Origin: Streptomyces sp. Mut1
GTDB taxonomy: Bacteria; Actinomycetota; Actinomycetes; Streptomycetales; Streptomycetaceae
Reading direction: 5' to 3'
Assembly (NCBI RefSeq): GCF_030719295.1
Contig: NZ_CP120997.1
Location: forward strand, 248,001 to 312,000
DNA length: 64,000 nt
In this document: piece by piece, positions 8,713 to 18,342 of the stretch
Position numbering within the stretch: position 1 is the first letter of the stretch
How the letters are laid out: each line of letters opens with the position of its first letter
Program-made: the position numbers and the translations under genes
The notes under the pieces: model-generated
What the model saw: only the letters and a program-made list of their open reading frames with translations
Databases searched by the model: none
Told to the model about the DNA's origin: nothing

Positions 8713-10341
8713 GTGGAGTACAACCTTGCCGACCTGTTCGAGTCGGTGGTCGACGCCGTCCCGGACCGCGAGGCGCTCGTCCACGTCGGCCACCCCGGTA
8801 CGGGTGCCGAGCGCAGGCTCACCTACGCACAGCTCGACGCCGCCGCGAACCGGATCGCCCATCACCTGGTCACCACCGGCATCGCCCCGGGCGAGCATCT
8901 GGGGCTGCACCTGTACAACGGCGTCGAGTACCTCCAGACGGTGCTGGCCTGCCTGAAGGCGCGCATCGTCCCGGTCAACGTCAACTACCGGTACGTGGAG
9001 GAGGAGTTGGTCTACCTCTACCGCGACGCCGATCTGGCCGCGCTGGTCTACGACGGCGAGTTCGAGGAGCGCGTCGCGGCCGCCGCCCCGCAGGCTCCGG
9101 CCCTGCGCCACCTGGTGCGGGTGGGCCCGCCGGCCGGGGCCGGGGCCGCCACGGACGCCGTCGCGTTCACCGCCGCCGAGGCGTCCGGGGACCCCGGACG
9201 CGGTTTCGGGCCCCGGTCGGCGGACGACCGGTTCATCATCTACACCGGCGGCACCACGGGCATGCCCAAGGGGGTGATGTGGCGCCAGGAGGACCTGTTC
9301 TTCTCCGGGCTGGGCGGCGGCGCGCCGACCGGCGAGCCGGTGAAGCGGCCCGAGGAGCTGGCCGAGCGGGTGGCGGCCGGCGGGGAGGGCATCACCTTCT
9401 TCCCCACTCCCCCGCTGATGCACGGCACCTCGACGCTCACCGCGTTCATCGCCTTCGGCTTCGGGCAGCGGGTCGTGCTGCACCGCAAGTTCGTGCCGCA
9501 CGAGGTGCTCCGTACGATCGAGAAGGAGAAGGTGACCAGCGTGTCGCTGGTCGGCGACGCGATGCTGCGGCCGCTGATCGACGCGTTGAAGGGCCCCATG
9601 AAGGGCACCGACTGCTCGGCGCTGTTCTCGGTCTCCAGCTCGGGCGCGATCATGTCGGACTCGGTGCGGGCGGAATTCCAGGCGCTGGTCCCCCATGTGA
9701 TGCTGCTGAACAACTTCGGCTCCTCCGAGTCCGGCTTCAACGGCACCGCGACCGACGACTCCGGTCCGGACAACGGCTTCCGGCTGCGGGTCAACTCCCG
9801 TACGACGGTGGTCGACCCGGCGACGCACGAGCCGGTGGCCCCCGGCGAGCCCGGCCGGATCGCGCAGCGCGGCCACGTGCCGCTCGGCTACTACAACGAC
9901 CCGGACAAGACGGCGCAGACGTTCTTCCGCAGGGGCGAGGAGCGGTGGGTGCTGCTCGGGGACATGGCGACCGTCGACGCCGAGGGCATCGTCACGGTGC
10001 TGGGCCGGGGTTCGCAGTGCATCAACACCGGGGGCGAGAAGGTGTATCCGGAGGAGGTCGAGCAGGCGCTCAAGGCCCATCCGGACGTGTACGACGCGCT
10101 GGTCGCGGGCGCCCCCGACGCGCGCTGGGGCAACCGGGTCGCGGCGGTGGTGCAGGTACGGGAGGGGGCCGGGGCGCTCTCGCTCGACGACGTACAGGCG
10201 CACTGCCGCACCCGGCTGGCCGGGTACAAGATCCCCCGGCACCTGGTGATCGCCCCGCGGATCCGGCGCTCCCCCAGCGGCAAGGCGGACTACCGGTGGG
10301 CCCGCTCCGTGCTCACCACCGCCCGTTCGGCCGAGGACTGA
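8713..10341 (+). CDS. Acyl-CoA synthetase (class I AMP-forming, FadD-like)
   Basis: 542-residue adenylate-forming enzyme that activates a carboxylic acid to its CoA thioester with ATP. The P-loop is YTGGTTGMPKGVMWR from residue 177; GDMATVDAEG (about 416) is the hinge-Asp region; the C-terminal catalytic lysine lies in SPSGKADYRW (about 523). The style (EYNLADLFESVVDAVPDREALVH) resembles actinobacterial FadD enzymes used for steroid or fatty-acid side chains rather than bulk LC-FACS. The GTG start has AGGAGG at 8703-8708. It is divergent from the crotonase/thiolase operon, which probably processes its product; the shared 230-bp promoter region carries two candidate operators. The substrate cannot be read from the sequence. 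Confidence 0.87.
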   Translation: MEYNLADLFESVVDAVPDREALVHVGHPGTGAERRLTYAQLDAAANRIAHHLVTTGIAPGEHLGLHLYNGVEYLQTVLACLKARIVPVNVNYRYVEEELVYLYRDADLAALVYDGEFEERVAAAAPQAPALRHLVRVGPPAGAGAATDAVAFTAAEASGDPGRGFGPRSADDRFIIYTGGTTGMPKGVMWRQEDLFFSGLGGGAPTGEPVKRPEELAERVAAGGEGITFFPTPPLMHGTSTLTAFIAFGFGQRVVLHRKFVPHEVLRTIEKEKVTSVSLVGDAMLRPLIDALKGPMKGTDCSALFSVSSSGAIMSDSVRAEFQALVPHVMLLNNFGSSESGFNGTATDDSGPDNGFRLRVNSRTTVVDPATHEPVAPGEPGRIAQRGHVPLGYYNDPDKTAQTFFRRGEERWVLLGDMATVDAEGIVTVLGRGSQCINTGGEKVYPEEVEQALKAHPDVYDALVAGAPDARWGNRVAAVVQVREGAGALSLDDVQAHCRTRLAGYKIPRHLVIAPRIRRSPSGKADYRWARSVLTTARSAED

Positions 10342-10500
10342 GGCGGGCGCGGGCGGGCGGGCCCGGGTCACCCGAGTGGACGGTCCGGGGCCCGCGGCCG
10401 AGGCGGGGGCGGGCCCGGGGCGTGAGCCATTCGGGCACGCCCCGCGTCCAACCGCTTACCGTACGTGGCACGCGAGGGGGATCGCCCATAGCTTCGGCTC

Positions 10501-11574
10501 ATGAGGAAACGACACATCACACGCCTCGTGAGCATCGCAGCCGCATCGGCCGCCGGACTGGGCGCGGCGGCACCGGCCGTCCCGGCCGCCGCGGCGGGCG
10601 GTCACGTGGTGGCGCCGGGGCAGTCCATCCAGGCGGCGGTGGACGCCGCGCGGCCCGGGGACACCATCGTCGTCCGGCCCGGCACCTACCGCGAGAGCGT
10701 GGTGATCACCAAGCCCGGTCTGACCCTGCGGGGCTACGGGGACCGGACCGTCATCACGCCCGCCGCCGGCCGGGCGGAGCAGGACAACGCCTGTGCGCGG
10801 GCGGGGAACGGCATCTGCGTCCTGGGTACGGCGAAGGGCACCGTCGACGGCGTGTCCGTGAGGTCCCTGCGTGTCACCGGGTTCGCCCGCAGCGGCGTCT
10901 GGGCCTCCTGGACGGACCGGCTGGACGTCCGGGCGGTGACCGCCGACGCCAACGGCGTCTGGGGCATCGCCGAGCAGCGCTCCACCCGCTCCGACATCCG
11001 GGACAGCACCGCCCGCTCCAACGGTGACGCGGGCATCTTCGTCGCCAACAGCGTCGACGAGGAGGGCGGGGCCACCGACACCGGCGGCACCCGGGTCCGG
11101 GGCAACACCCTGACCGACAACCGCATCGGGTTCACCGCGCGGCGGGTGCGCAATCTGTCGGTGCGCGACAACACCTTCACCGCCAACTGCAGCGGCGTGT
11201 TCGTCGTGGGCGACGAGGGGACCCCGCAGGCCGGCGCCATGAGTCTGCGCTCCAACCGGATCACCGGGAACAACAAGTTCTGCGCCGCCACGGACCGGCT
11301 GCCCGCGATCCAGGGTTCCGGGATCGTCCTGACCGGCGCCGAGTCCACCGAGGTGCGGTCCAACGTGATCCGCGACAACGTGGGCGAGACACCGCTGTCC
11401 GGCGGCGTCGTGCTCTTCAAGAGCTTCGTGGGCGCGAAGAACACCGACAACACCGTCAGCGGCAACGTGGTCCTCGGCAACCGGCCGGCGGACCTGGCCG
11501 ACCGGGACACCGGCACGGGCAACCGGTTCACCGGCAATGTCTGCACGACCTCCGCACCGGCCGGAATGTGCTGA
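10501..11574 (+). CDS. Secreted right-handed beta-helix repeat protein
   Basis: 357 residues with a Sec signal peptide (MRKRHITRLVSIAAASAAGLGAA..., cleavage near AAAAG, residue 35). The mature part begins VVAPGQSIQAAVDAARPGDTIVVRPGTY, the typical entry of pectate-lyase-like/NosD-like parallel beta-helix proteins, followed by repeated short strands such as SLRVTGFARSGVWA, NTLTDNRIGFTARR and NRITGNNKF. The C-terminus has a Cys pair region (NVCTTSAPAGMC). Enzymatic activity, if any, is unknown; polysaccharide binding or cleavage would fit the fold. It is followed after 35 bp by a co-directional O-methyltransferase, so the two may share a transcript although no functional link is evident. Confidence 0.82.
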   Translation: MRKRHITRLVSIAAASAAGLGAAAPAVPAAAAGGHVVAPGQSIQAAVDAARPGDTIVVRPGTYRESVVITKPGLTLRGYGDRTVITPAAGRAEQDNACARAGNGICVLGTAKGTVDGVSVRSLRVTGFARSGVWASWTDRLDVRAVTADANGVWGIAEQRSTRSDIRDSTARSNGDAGIFVANSVDEEGGATDTGGTRVRGNTLTDNRIGFTARRVRNLSVRDNTFTANCSGVFVVGDEGTPQAGAMSLRSNRITGNNKFCAATDRLPAIQGSGIVLTGAESTEVRSNVIRDNVGETPLSGGVVLFKSFVGAKNTDNTVSGNVVLGNRPADLADRDTGTGNRFTGNVCTTSAPAGMC

Positions 11575-11609
11575 CCGGTGTCCCCCCGTACGAGGAGAAG
11601 CGAGACGGC

Positions 11610-12671
11610 ATGACCACCGTGAGCACCACCCCCGGCACCACTCCCGTCCAGCCCCTTCCCACCCCGCAGCCCGCCATGCGGCTGCGCGAGATCGTGTTCG
11701 GCGCGGCCAGGTCCGCCGCCGTGCGCGCCGCCGCCCGGCTGGGTGTCGCCGACGCACTGGGCGAGACGCCCGAGACCGTGGAGCGGCTCGCGGCGGCGGT
11801 GAACACCGAGGCCGGGCCGCTGCGGCGGCTCCTGCGGGCGCTGGCCTGCTACGGCGTCTTCACGGAGCACGCCGACGGCACCTTCGCGCACACCGACATG
11901 TCCCGGCTGCTGCGGGAGGACGACCCGGACAGCCTGCGGGCCATCTCGCTGTGGTGCACGGAGCCCTGGACGTGGGAGGTCTGGCCCCGGCTGGAGGACG
12001 CGGTCCGCTCCGGCGGCAACGTCTTCGAGGAGACGTTCGGCAAGGAGTTCTTCGACTACCTGCACCAGGATGCCCACGAGTCGGCCCAGGTGTTCAACCG
12101 GGCGATGACCACCTCCAGCGTGCAGTCGGCGCTGGATGTCGCCGCCCTGCTCGACCTCACGGGTGTCTCGGTGGTCGCCGACATCGGCGGCGGCCAGGGG
12201 CACGTGCTGGCGAGCCTGCTGGAGAAGCACCCGTCGGTCAGCGGCACCCTGATGGACCTGCCGGGGGTGATCCTCCGGGCCGACCAGCGGCTGCGGGAGG
12301 ACGGCGCCCTGGCCGGGCGGGCGACCATCGTGGCCGGGGACTGCCGCGAGGGCATCCCGGTGGCCGCCGACCTCTACATCATCAAGAACATCCTGGAGTG
12401 GGACGACGACAGCACCCGCCGGGCGCTGCGCTCCGTCGTCGCGGCGGCCCGTCCGGGCGCCCGGGTCGTGGTCATCGAGAACCTCGTCGACGACACCCCC
12501 TCGATGCGGTTCACCACCGCCATGGACCTGCTGCTGCTCCTGAACGTGGGCGGCGCCAAGCACACCCGGCAGAGCCTGGTGGACCGGCTGTCCGAGGCGG
12601 GGCTGCGGATCGGCCAGATCCGGCCGGTCAACCCGTATCTCCACGCGTTCGAGTGCGTGGTGCCGGACTGA
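11610..12671 (+). CDS. SAM-dependent O-methyltransferase, aromatic polyketide type
   Basis: 353 residues of the plant/actinomycete class of small-molecule O-methyltransferases (acetylserotonin OMT-like, as in tailoring of aromatic polyketides). An N-terminal winged-helix dimerisation domain (AVRAAARLGVADALGETPETVERLAAAV) is followed by the SAM motif VVADIGGGQGHVLASLLEKHP (about 189-209). Further on come YIIKNILEWDDDST and a C-terminal MDLLLLLNVGGAKHT segment. The ATG at 11610 was chosen because GAGGAGAAG precedes it at 11592-11600. It lies convergent to the spore-pigment cyclase and very probably methylates the pigment polyketide. The S. coelicolor whiE locus has no OMT in this arrangement as far as I recall. 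Confidence 0.87.
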   Translation: MTTVSTTPGTTPVQPLPTPQPAMRLREIVFGAARSAAVRAAARLGVADALGETPETVERLAAAVNTEAGPLRRLLRALACYGVFTEHADGTFAHTDMSRLLREDDPDSLRAISLWCTEPWTWEVWPRLEDAVRSGGNVFEETFGKEFFDYLHQDAHESAQVFNRAMTTSSVQSALDVAALLDLTGVSVVADIGGGQGHVLASLLEKHPSVSGTLMDLPGVILRADQRLREDGALAGRATIVAGDCREGIPVAADLYIIKNILEWDDDSTRRALRSVVAAARPGARVVVIENLVDDTPSMRFTTAMDLLLLLNVGGAKHTRQSLVDRLSEAGLRIGQIRPVNPYLHAFECVVPD

Positions 12672-12696
12672 GCCCCTCCGCCGGGCGGATACGCGA

Positions 12697-12735
12697 ACCG
12701 CCCCGGTTCCGGCTTGCGGCCGGGACCGGGGCGGT
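12697..12735. terminator. Bidirectional terminator between OMT and whiE-VII
   Basis: A 16-bp GC-rich stem (12697-12712 with 12720-12735) having a single G-T wobble and a 7-nt loop lies exactly between two convergent stop codons, so it probably ends transcription from both sides. Confidence 0.7.
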
Positions 12736-12744
12736 CGTCGTCGG

Positions 12745-13077
12745 TCACGCGGTGGTGTCGCGCTCCCAGCGGTAGAACTCCTGGGCCATCGCGTCCTTCG
12801 GCCCCCGCCAGGTCTGCGGGTCGTAGGGGCTGACGAAGGCGGTGAGCCGTTCGCTGATGTCCCTGAACCGCGGGTGCTCGGTGACCTTGGCGATCTCCGG
12901 GCCCGGCGGGCGCTCGGACTCGATCATGTGCAGGTAGACGTCACCGAACTGGAACAGCTTGCGCCGGGTGACGCCGACCAGGTGCGGCAGTTCACTGCTG
13001 TCGGACGCGGCGAACAGCTCCGCGATGTCCGGGGCCGAACCCGGCGCCATCCGGGCGACGATCAGAGCGTGGTGCAT
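12745..13077 (-). CDS. Spore-pigment polyketide cyclase (WhiE ORFVII / TcmI family)
   Basis: 110-residue ferredoxin-like (dimeric alpha/beta barrel) polyketide cyclase, MHHALIVARMAPGSAPDIAELFAASD..., related to TcmI. It directs a late ring closure of the aromatic polyketide. Family features are the N-terminal strand with HALIV, the LGVTRRKLFQFGDVYLHMIE-like central part and the FREW-like end WRGPKDAMAQEFYRW. Start at ATG 13077, with AGAGAGG about 9 nt upstream; a longer reading in the same frame has no support. It is the last gene of the whiE-type operon, 73 bp after the aromatase gene. Confidence 0.87.
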   Translation of the reverse strand: MHHALIVARMAPGSAPDIAELFAASDSSELPHLVGVTRRKLFQFGDVYLHMIESERPPGPEIAKVTEHPRFRDISERLTAFVSPYDPQTWRGPKDAMAQEFYRWERDTTA

Positions 13078-13150
13078 CGGGCGGTGCCTCTCTGGTACCC
13101 CGGACCGGGACCCGGCCGGGAGGCCGGGTGGGCCGGCCTGCGACGGTGGG

Positions 13151-13889
<739 letters not shown>

Positions 13890-13924
13890 GAGGGACTTCT
13901 CCTTCTCACGAGGGTGGTCGGGGC

Positions 13925-15163
13925 TCACGCGGGGCGGCGCAGCACCATCGCCGCGTTCGATCCCATGAGGCCGCGGCTGAGCACGAGCGCCGTGCGCAGT
14001 TCGGCGGTGCGGGCGCGTCCGGTGACGACGTCGAGGTCGTGGCAGACCTCGAAGACGTTGGGTGTGGGCGGGACGAGGCCGTTTTCCATGGACAGGACGG
14101 CGGCCGCCGCGTCCAGGACGGGGGCCCCGCAGTAGGCGCGGCCGGTGCCGGTCTTGGGGGCGGTCACCGGGACGCGCCGGCTGTGCGGGCCGAGGGCGTC
14201 GGCCAGGGCCAGCGCCTCGGCCCGGTCGGCGGCAGGTGAGCCGAGCGCGTCCGCGAAGACCACGTCGACCTCCTCGGGGGCGCAGCCGGCTTCCCGCAGC
14301 GCGCCCTCGATGGCGTGGGCGAGGCCCGCGCGGGACTCCTCCCAGTGCGCCGCGGTGGTGAAGGTGGCGGCGTGGCCCGCGATCTCGGCCCTGATCCGGG
14401 CGCCGCGCTCGCGCGCCGTCGTCTCCTCCTCGACCACGAACATCGCGCCGCCCTCGGCGGGCACGAATCCGCAGGCGTCCGCGGTGAACGGGCGGTAGGC
14501 GCGGGTCGGGTCCTCGCAGGCGCTCAGGTCGCGGTAGCCGAGCTGGCAGACCACGGAGTAGGGCGCGAGCGGGGCCTCGGCCGCACCGACCACCACGGCG
14601 TCGGTGCCGCGCCGGACGGACCGGTCGGCGTGTGCCAGTGCGTCGAGGCCGCCCGCCTCGTCGCTGGCCACCACCGCGCACGGCCCCTTGAAGCCGCCGC
14701 GGATGGAGATCTGCCCGGTGCTCGCCGCGTAGAACCAGGCGATCGACTGGTAGGGGCCGACGTACGTGGAGCCCTGGCCCCAGAGCCGTTGCAGTTCGCG
14801 CTGGCCGAACTCGCCGCCGCCGGAGCCGGCCGCCGTGACCACGCCCACGCCGAACGGCCGGTCCTCGTAGTCGGCGCGGCCCAGCCGGGCGTCGTCCAGG
14901 GCCATGTCGGCGGCGGCCATCGCGAAGTGCGTGAACCGGTCGGTCTGGACGAGGTAGCGCTCCTCGATGAGCGCGACCGGGTCGAAACCGCGGACCTCGC
15001 CGGCGATGTGCAGCGGCAGGTTCTCGCACCCTTCGCGGGTGACCCGGTCCAGGACGCTCATGCCTTCCTGCGTCCGCTTCCAGAAGGCTTCGGTGCTCGT
15101 GCCGTTGGGTGCGACGACGCCGATGCCGGTGACAACGGTGCGCCGGGCCTCTCGCGTGCTCAT
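13925..15163 (-). CDS. Ketosynthase beta / chain-length factor (WhiE ORFIV)
   Basis: 412-residue KSbeta (CLF), which pairs with KSalpha to form the heterodimeric minimal PKS and sets chain length. It starts [21 protein letters not shown] at ATG 15163, overlapping the KSalpha stop codon by 4 bp. The position corresponding to the KSalpha active Cys reads [11 protein letters not shown], so Glu169 stands where KSbeta proteins usually have Gln. Late segments such as [20 protein letters not shown] lack the KS catalytic histidines, as expected. The longer open frame upstream only shadows KSalpha. Confidence 0.92.
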   Translation of the reverse strand: MSTREARRTVVTGIGVVAPNGTSTEAFWKRTQEGMSVLDRVTREGCENLPLHIAGEVRGFDPVALIEERYLVQTDRFTHFAMAAADMALDDARLGRADYEDRPFGVGVVTAAGSGGGEFGQRELQRLWGQGSTYVGPYQSIAWFYAASTGQISIRGGFKGPCAVVASDEAGGLDALAHADRSVRRGTDAVVVGAAEAPLAPYSVVCQLGYRDLSACEDPTRAYRPFTADACGFVPAEGGAMFVVEEETTARERGARIRAEIAGHAATFTTAAHWEESRAGLAHAIEGALREAGCAPEEVDVVFADALGSPAADRAEALALADALGPHSRRVPVTAPKTGTGRAYCGAPVLDAAAAVLSMENGLVPPTPNVFEVCHDLDVVTGRARTAELRTALVLSRGLMGSNAAMVLRRPA

Positions 15164-16428
15164 GGTGTCCTCCCACCGGTTCGGGTCAGGGCCACCGCGG
15201 ACTGGAAGCCGCCGAATCCGCTGCCCACCGACAGGACGCTGCGCAGCTTCAGGGGGCGGGCGGTGCGCGGCACGTAGTCGAGGTCGCACTCGGGGTCCGG
15301 GGACTCGTAGTTCGCCGTCGGCGGCACCGTCTGGTTGACCAGGGCCAGGACGCAGGCGGCGATCTCTATCGCCCCGATCGCGCCGAGGGAGTGGCCCACC
15401 ATCGACTTGATGGAGCTCATCGGCACCTTGTGGGCGTGCGCACCGAGCGCCCGCTTCACCGCGGCGGTCTCGTGCCGGTCGTTCTGCTTGGTGCCGGAGC
15501 CGTGCGCGTTGACGTAGTCGATGTCCTGCGGGGCGATCCGGGCGTGGCCGAGCGCCCGGTCGATGGCCTCGGCCATCTCCAGGCCCTCGGGGGTCAGCCC
15601 GGTCATGTGGTACGCGTTGCCGAAGGTGGCGTAGCCCGCGATCTCGCAGTACACCGTCGCCCCGCGGGCGCGGGCGTGTTCCAGCTCCTCCAGGACGAGG
15701 ACGGCCCCGCCCTCGCCCATCACGAAGCCGTCGCGGCGCGAGTCGAAGGGCCGGGAGGCGTGCTCCGGGTCCTCGTTGTTGGGCGAGGTCGCCTTGATCG
15801 CGTCGAAGCAGGCGACCGTGATCGGGGTGATCGGCGAGTCGGAGGCGCCCGCGATACAGACGTCGACCCGGCCCTCCTCGATGGAGTGGAAGGCGTAGCC
15901 GATGGCGTCGAGTCCGGAGGTGCAGCCGGTGGAGACGGTCTGCACGGGGCCGTGCGCGCCGACCTGCTCGGCCACGGCCGAGGCCAGTGAGCTGGGTGAG
16001 AAGGCGCGTTCCAGGTGGTTTCCGGCCCGGCGGTGGTCGACGTCCCAGCGCGCCCCGCTCTCGCTGACGGCGACGTAGTCGTGCTCCAGCCGGGTGGTTC
16101 CGCCGACGGCCGTGCCGAGGGAGACGCCCATCCGCCAGGGGTCGGTCCGCTCGGTGTCGAGACCGGCGTCGGCCAGTGCCTCGCGGGCGGCGACCATCGC
16201 GAACTGCACGTACCGGTCCGCGCGGGCGGTCTCCTCGTCGTCCAGTCCGTGGGCGGCCGGGTCGAAGTCGCACTCGGCGGCGATCCGGGAGCGGAAGCCC
16301 GCCGGGTCGAAGAGGGTGATGCCCCGGGTCGCGGTGCGGCCGTTGGAGAGGAGGTCCCAGAAGGCGGGGGTCCCGATGGAGCCCGGGGCGACGACGCCGA
16401 CTCCGGTGACCGCCACGCGCCGGGTCAT
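15160..16428 (-). CDS. Ketosynthase alpha (WhiE ORFIII)
   Basis: 422-residue condensing enzyme that catalyses decarboxylative Claisen condensations of malonyl-ACP to build the pigment polyketide. The catalytic triad is visible: Cys169 in [11 protein letters not shown], His309 in NAHGSGTK and His346 in MVGHSLGA. The glycine-rich end [10 protein letters not shown] is typical. It overlaps the cupin gene upstream and the CLF downstream by 4 bp each (ATGA), so the three are translationally coupled. Together with the CLF and ACP it forms the minimal PKS. Confidence 0.95.
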   Translation of the reverse strand: MTRRVAVTGVGVVAPGSIGTPAFWDLLSNGRTATRGITLFDPAGFRSRIAAECDFDPAAHGLDDEETARADRYVQFAMVAAREALADAGLDTERTDPWRMGVSLGTAVGGTTRLEHDYVAVSESGARWDVDHRRAGNHLERAFSPSSLASAVAEQVGAHGPVQTVSTGCTSGLDAIGYAFHSIEEGRVDVCIAGASDSPITPITVACFDAIKATSPNNEDPEHASRPFDSRRDGFVMGEGGAVLVLEELEHARARGATVYCEIAGYATFGNAYHMTGLTPEGLEMAEAIDRALGHARIAPQDIDYVNAHGSGTKQNDRHETAAVKRALGAHAHKVPMSSIKSMVGHSLGAIGAIEIAACVLALVNQTVPPTANYESPDPECDLDYVPRTARPLKLRSVLSVGSGFGGFQSAVALTRTGGRTP

Positions 16429-16859
16429 GAGGCGGCCTCGGTTCGTTCTGGCGGCGCGCCGCGCTCGGCGGTCTCGGTCACCTCGGTGTCGACGTGGCCG
16501 AGTTCCGGGCGGGGGGCGAGCGGTCCGAGGTGGAAGACCATGCGCGCCTCGGTGTCGCCGACGTTGCGGAAGCGGTGGCGCACGTGCGGCGGGATCAGCA
16601 GCCCCTGGTCGGGGCGCATCGCGTGCGTCTCACCGTCCAGGTCGACCTCCAGGAGCCCCTGCACGACGTAGACGAACTCCTCCGAGTACGGGTGGTAGTG
16701 CTCGCCGATGCGGTCGCCGGGCTCGACGATGGCCAGGCCCATGAAGCCGCTGGTGGCGCCCACCGCGGTCGGGGTGAGCAGGGCGCGCAGGTCGCCTCCG
16801 CGCCTGCGGTTGGGCTGGGTCTCACTGAGGTCCACGATGCGTGGCCGGTGCGTGGTCAT
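16425..16859 (-). CDS. Cupin-domain spore-pigment protein (WhiE ORFII)
   Basis: 144-residue single-domain cupin. The metal-binding cupin motif 1 is seen as [30 protein letters not shown] (about 48-77; His54, His56, Glu60 candidates) and motif 2 as [15 protein letters not shown] (about 91-105; His98). It may be a tailoring or folding factor in pigment biosynthesis; in S. coelicolor its orthologue is part of the whiE operon but its reaction is not settled. It overlaps the KSalpha start by 4 bp and follows ORFI after about 75 bp. Confidence 0.88.
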   Translation of the reverse strand: MTTHRPRIVDLSETQPNRRRGGDLRALLTPTAVGATSGFMGLAIVEPGDRIGEHYHPYSEEFVYVVQGLLEVDLDGETHAMRPDQGLLIPPHVRHRFRNVGDTEARMVFHLGPLAPRPELGHVDTEVTETAERGAPPERTEAAS

Positions 16860-16935
16860 GACTGGTTTCCTCCTGGGCGCTGGGCGCGTTGTGGTGACGG
16901 GTCGAGCGAGAGCCCCCCGGGTCCCGGTGCGCGGG

Positions 16936-18057
16936 TCAGGAATCCGCGGCCCGCCGGTCGGTGATCAGCCGCATCTCGGACCGGGCGAGGAAGCGTGCGG
17001 CGTCCTGGTCGGTGGCCGGCACGACGTTCGCGTCCCCGTCCAGGAGGCGGGCCAGCCTGGCCGCCTTGTCGGGACCGTGGATGCCGAGCGCCTGGGCGGG
17101 CTGCGCGTCGAGCGGGCCGCTCGCCTCCAGGAGGCGGACCACGACGTCGTCGCGCTGGAAGATGGTGCTGCTGTCGATGGGGCTGGCCGAGTCGTCGGCG
17201 GCCTCCTCGTCGTGACCGGCCAGCAGCCGGGCCAGGGCCATCCCGCAGCCCTCCTTGGCCTGGTAGAACACGGCGTGCCGGCGCAGTTCCTCGGGGGCGT
17301 GGCGGCCGGCCGAGACGTGGTGGACGGTGGGCAGGGCCGCGCGGGTGAAGAACATCCGGGCGGAGTCGGGGTCGGCGAGGTCCCGGTCCTGTTCGAGGTA
17401 GGGGTTGATGGCCTCCTCGACGGCGCGGATCTCGGGCTGGCGCGAGACGTGGCGCAGCGCGGCCATGAGGTCGCCCTCGACCTCGACGGCGCGCACCACC
17501 CGGTTGCCGTGCATGAACAGCGAGGTGCGGCGCAGCCGGGTGTGGTCGTCGACGCGCGAGCGGGGCGACTCGTAGTCGGCCAGGAGCCCGGCGACGATGT
17601 CCTCGGTGCCGGGCCTGACGGTGAAGGTGAGGGCGTGGCGTACGACGCCGTCGCCGAGGCGCGGTGAGGTCTGGAGGCCGCCCTTGAGCGGGTCGGGCAC
17701 GGTCTCGAAGCCCTTGCCGGTCTCGCGCAGGACGCTGAAGCGCAGCGAACGGGTGTCGCGCACGCAGCTGTGCAGGGGCTGGACGGTGGCGACGTGCTCC
17801 TCGCTGTTGACCCAGGCGAGGAAGGGCGGCGCGCTCTCCCACTCGCTGGTGATCAGCCACTGCGAGGGGTTCTCGATGGACTGGCACAGCTGGTCGCTGA
17901 TGTGTCCGGGGATGGAGGCGACCTGGTTGCGCATGTGCTCGTACGCCTCCAGGAACTGCGTCTGGGCGCCGTCGTGCAGGTCCAGCAGCAGCACGACGCG
18001 CAGCCTGGATCCGTCGAAGGCGGACTGGGAGATCCGTTCCGAGAGTGTGGTGGTCAT
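16936..18057 (-). CDS. SchA/CurD-domain spore-pigment protein (WhiE ORFI)
   Basis: 373-residue protein specific to type II spore-pigment loci (SchA in S. halstedii, CurD in S. cyaneus). The N-terminal part (about 15-95: [25 protein letters not shown]...WLITSEWES) resembles an antibiotic-biosynthesis monooxygenase fold, and the rest is the SchA/CurD domain with another similar half ([27 protein letters not shown]). The exact reaction is unknown. Start is ATG 18057 with AAGGAG 8 nt upstream; the long in-frame extension beyond it is a shadow of the divergent hydroxylase. It is the first gene of the minus-strand whiE-type operon. Confidence 0.88.
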   Translation of the reverse strand: MTTTLSERISQSAFDGSRLRVVLLLDLHDGAQTQFLEAYEHMRNQVASIPGHISDQLCQSIENPSQWLITSEWESAPPFLAWVNSEEHVATVQPLHSCVRDTRSLRFSVLRETGKGFETVPDPLKGGLQTSPRLGDGVVRHALTFTVRPGTEDIVAGLLADYESPRSRVDDHTRLRRTSLFMHGNRVVRAVEVEGDLMAALRHVSRQPEIRAVEEAINPYLEQDRDLADPDSARMFFTRAALPTVHHVSAGRHAPEELRRHAVFYQAKEGCGMALARLLAGHDEEAADDSASPIDSSTIFQRDDVVVRLLEASGPLDAQPAQALGIHGPDKAARLARLLDGDANVVPATDQDAARFLARSEMRLITDRRAADS

Positions 18058-18342
18058 CTTGCGAACTCCTTCGACGCTGAATGGCACTGACGCGGGGAGA
18101 GCGGGCCGGACCGGTGGGGAGCCGTCGGCTGCCGAGGGGAATCGGAACGGGGAGTCTCCCGGCGATCGCGCACGGCCCGCCCCGATGCGAGGGCGTCGTC
18201 TCCGTGACCGATCGTGAAACGCTGGTCCGCCTGACGCGAGATTTATGAACCGTTCAGGTGAGCAGGCGCCCCAAGCGCTCCGACACGGCCCGGACCCGGG
18301 CATGGACAGTGCATCTGTACGGCGTCGGAGCTGGAGCAACTG
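18058..18342. promoter_or_regulatory. Divergent whiE promoter region
   Basis: 285 bp between the divergent ORFI and FAD-hydroxylase genes. In S. coelicolor the equivalent region holds whiEP1 and whiEP2, and P2 depends on sigma-F; I do not see a convincing sigma-F consensus here. An AT-richer spot contains a perfect dyad TGAACCGTTCA (18246-18256) about 90 bp before the hydroxylase start, a possible operator. Confidence 0.5.

Noticed and set aside
15164..16273. Extended N-terminus of the chain-length factor frame
   Set aside because: Composition is Arg/Gly/Pro-rich shadow of KSalpha; the genuine CLF start overlaps the KSalpha stop codon.
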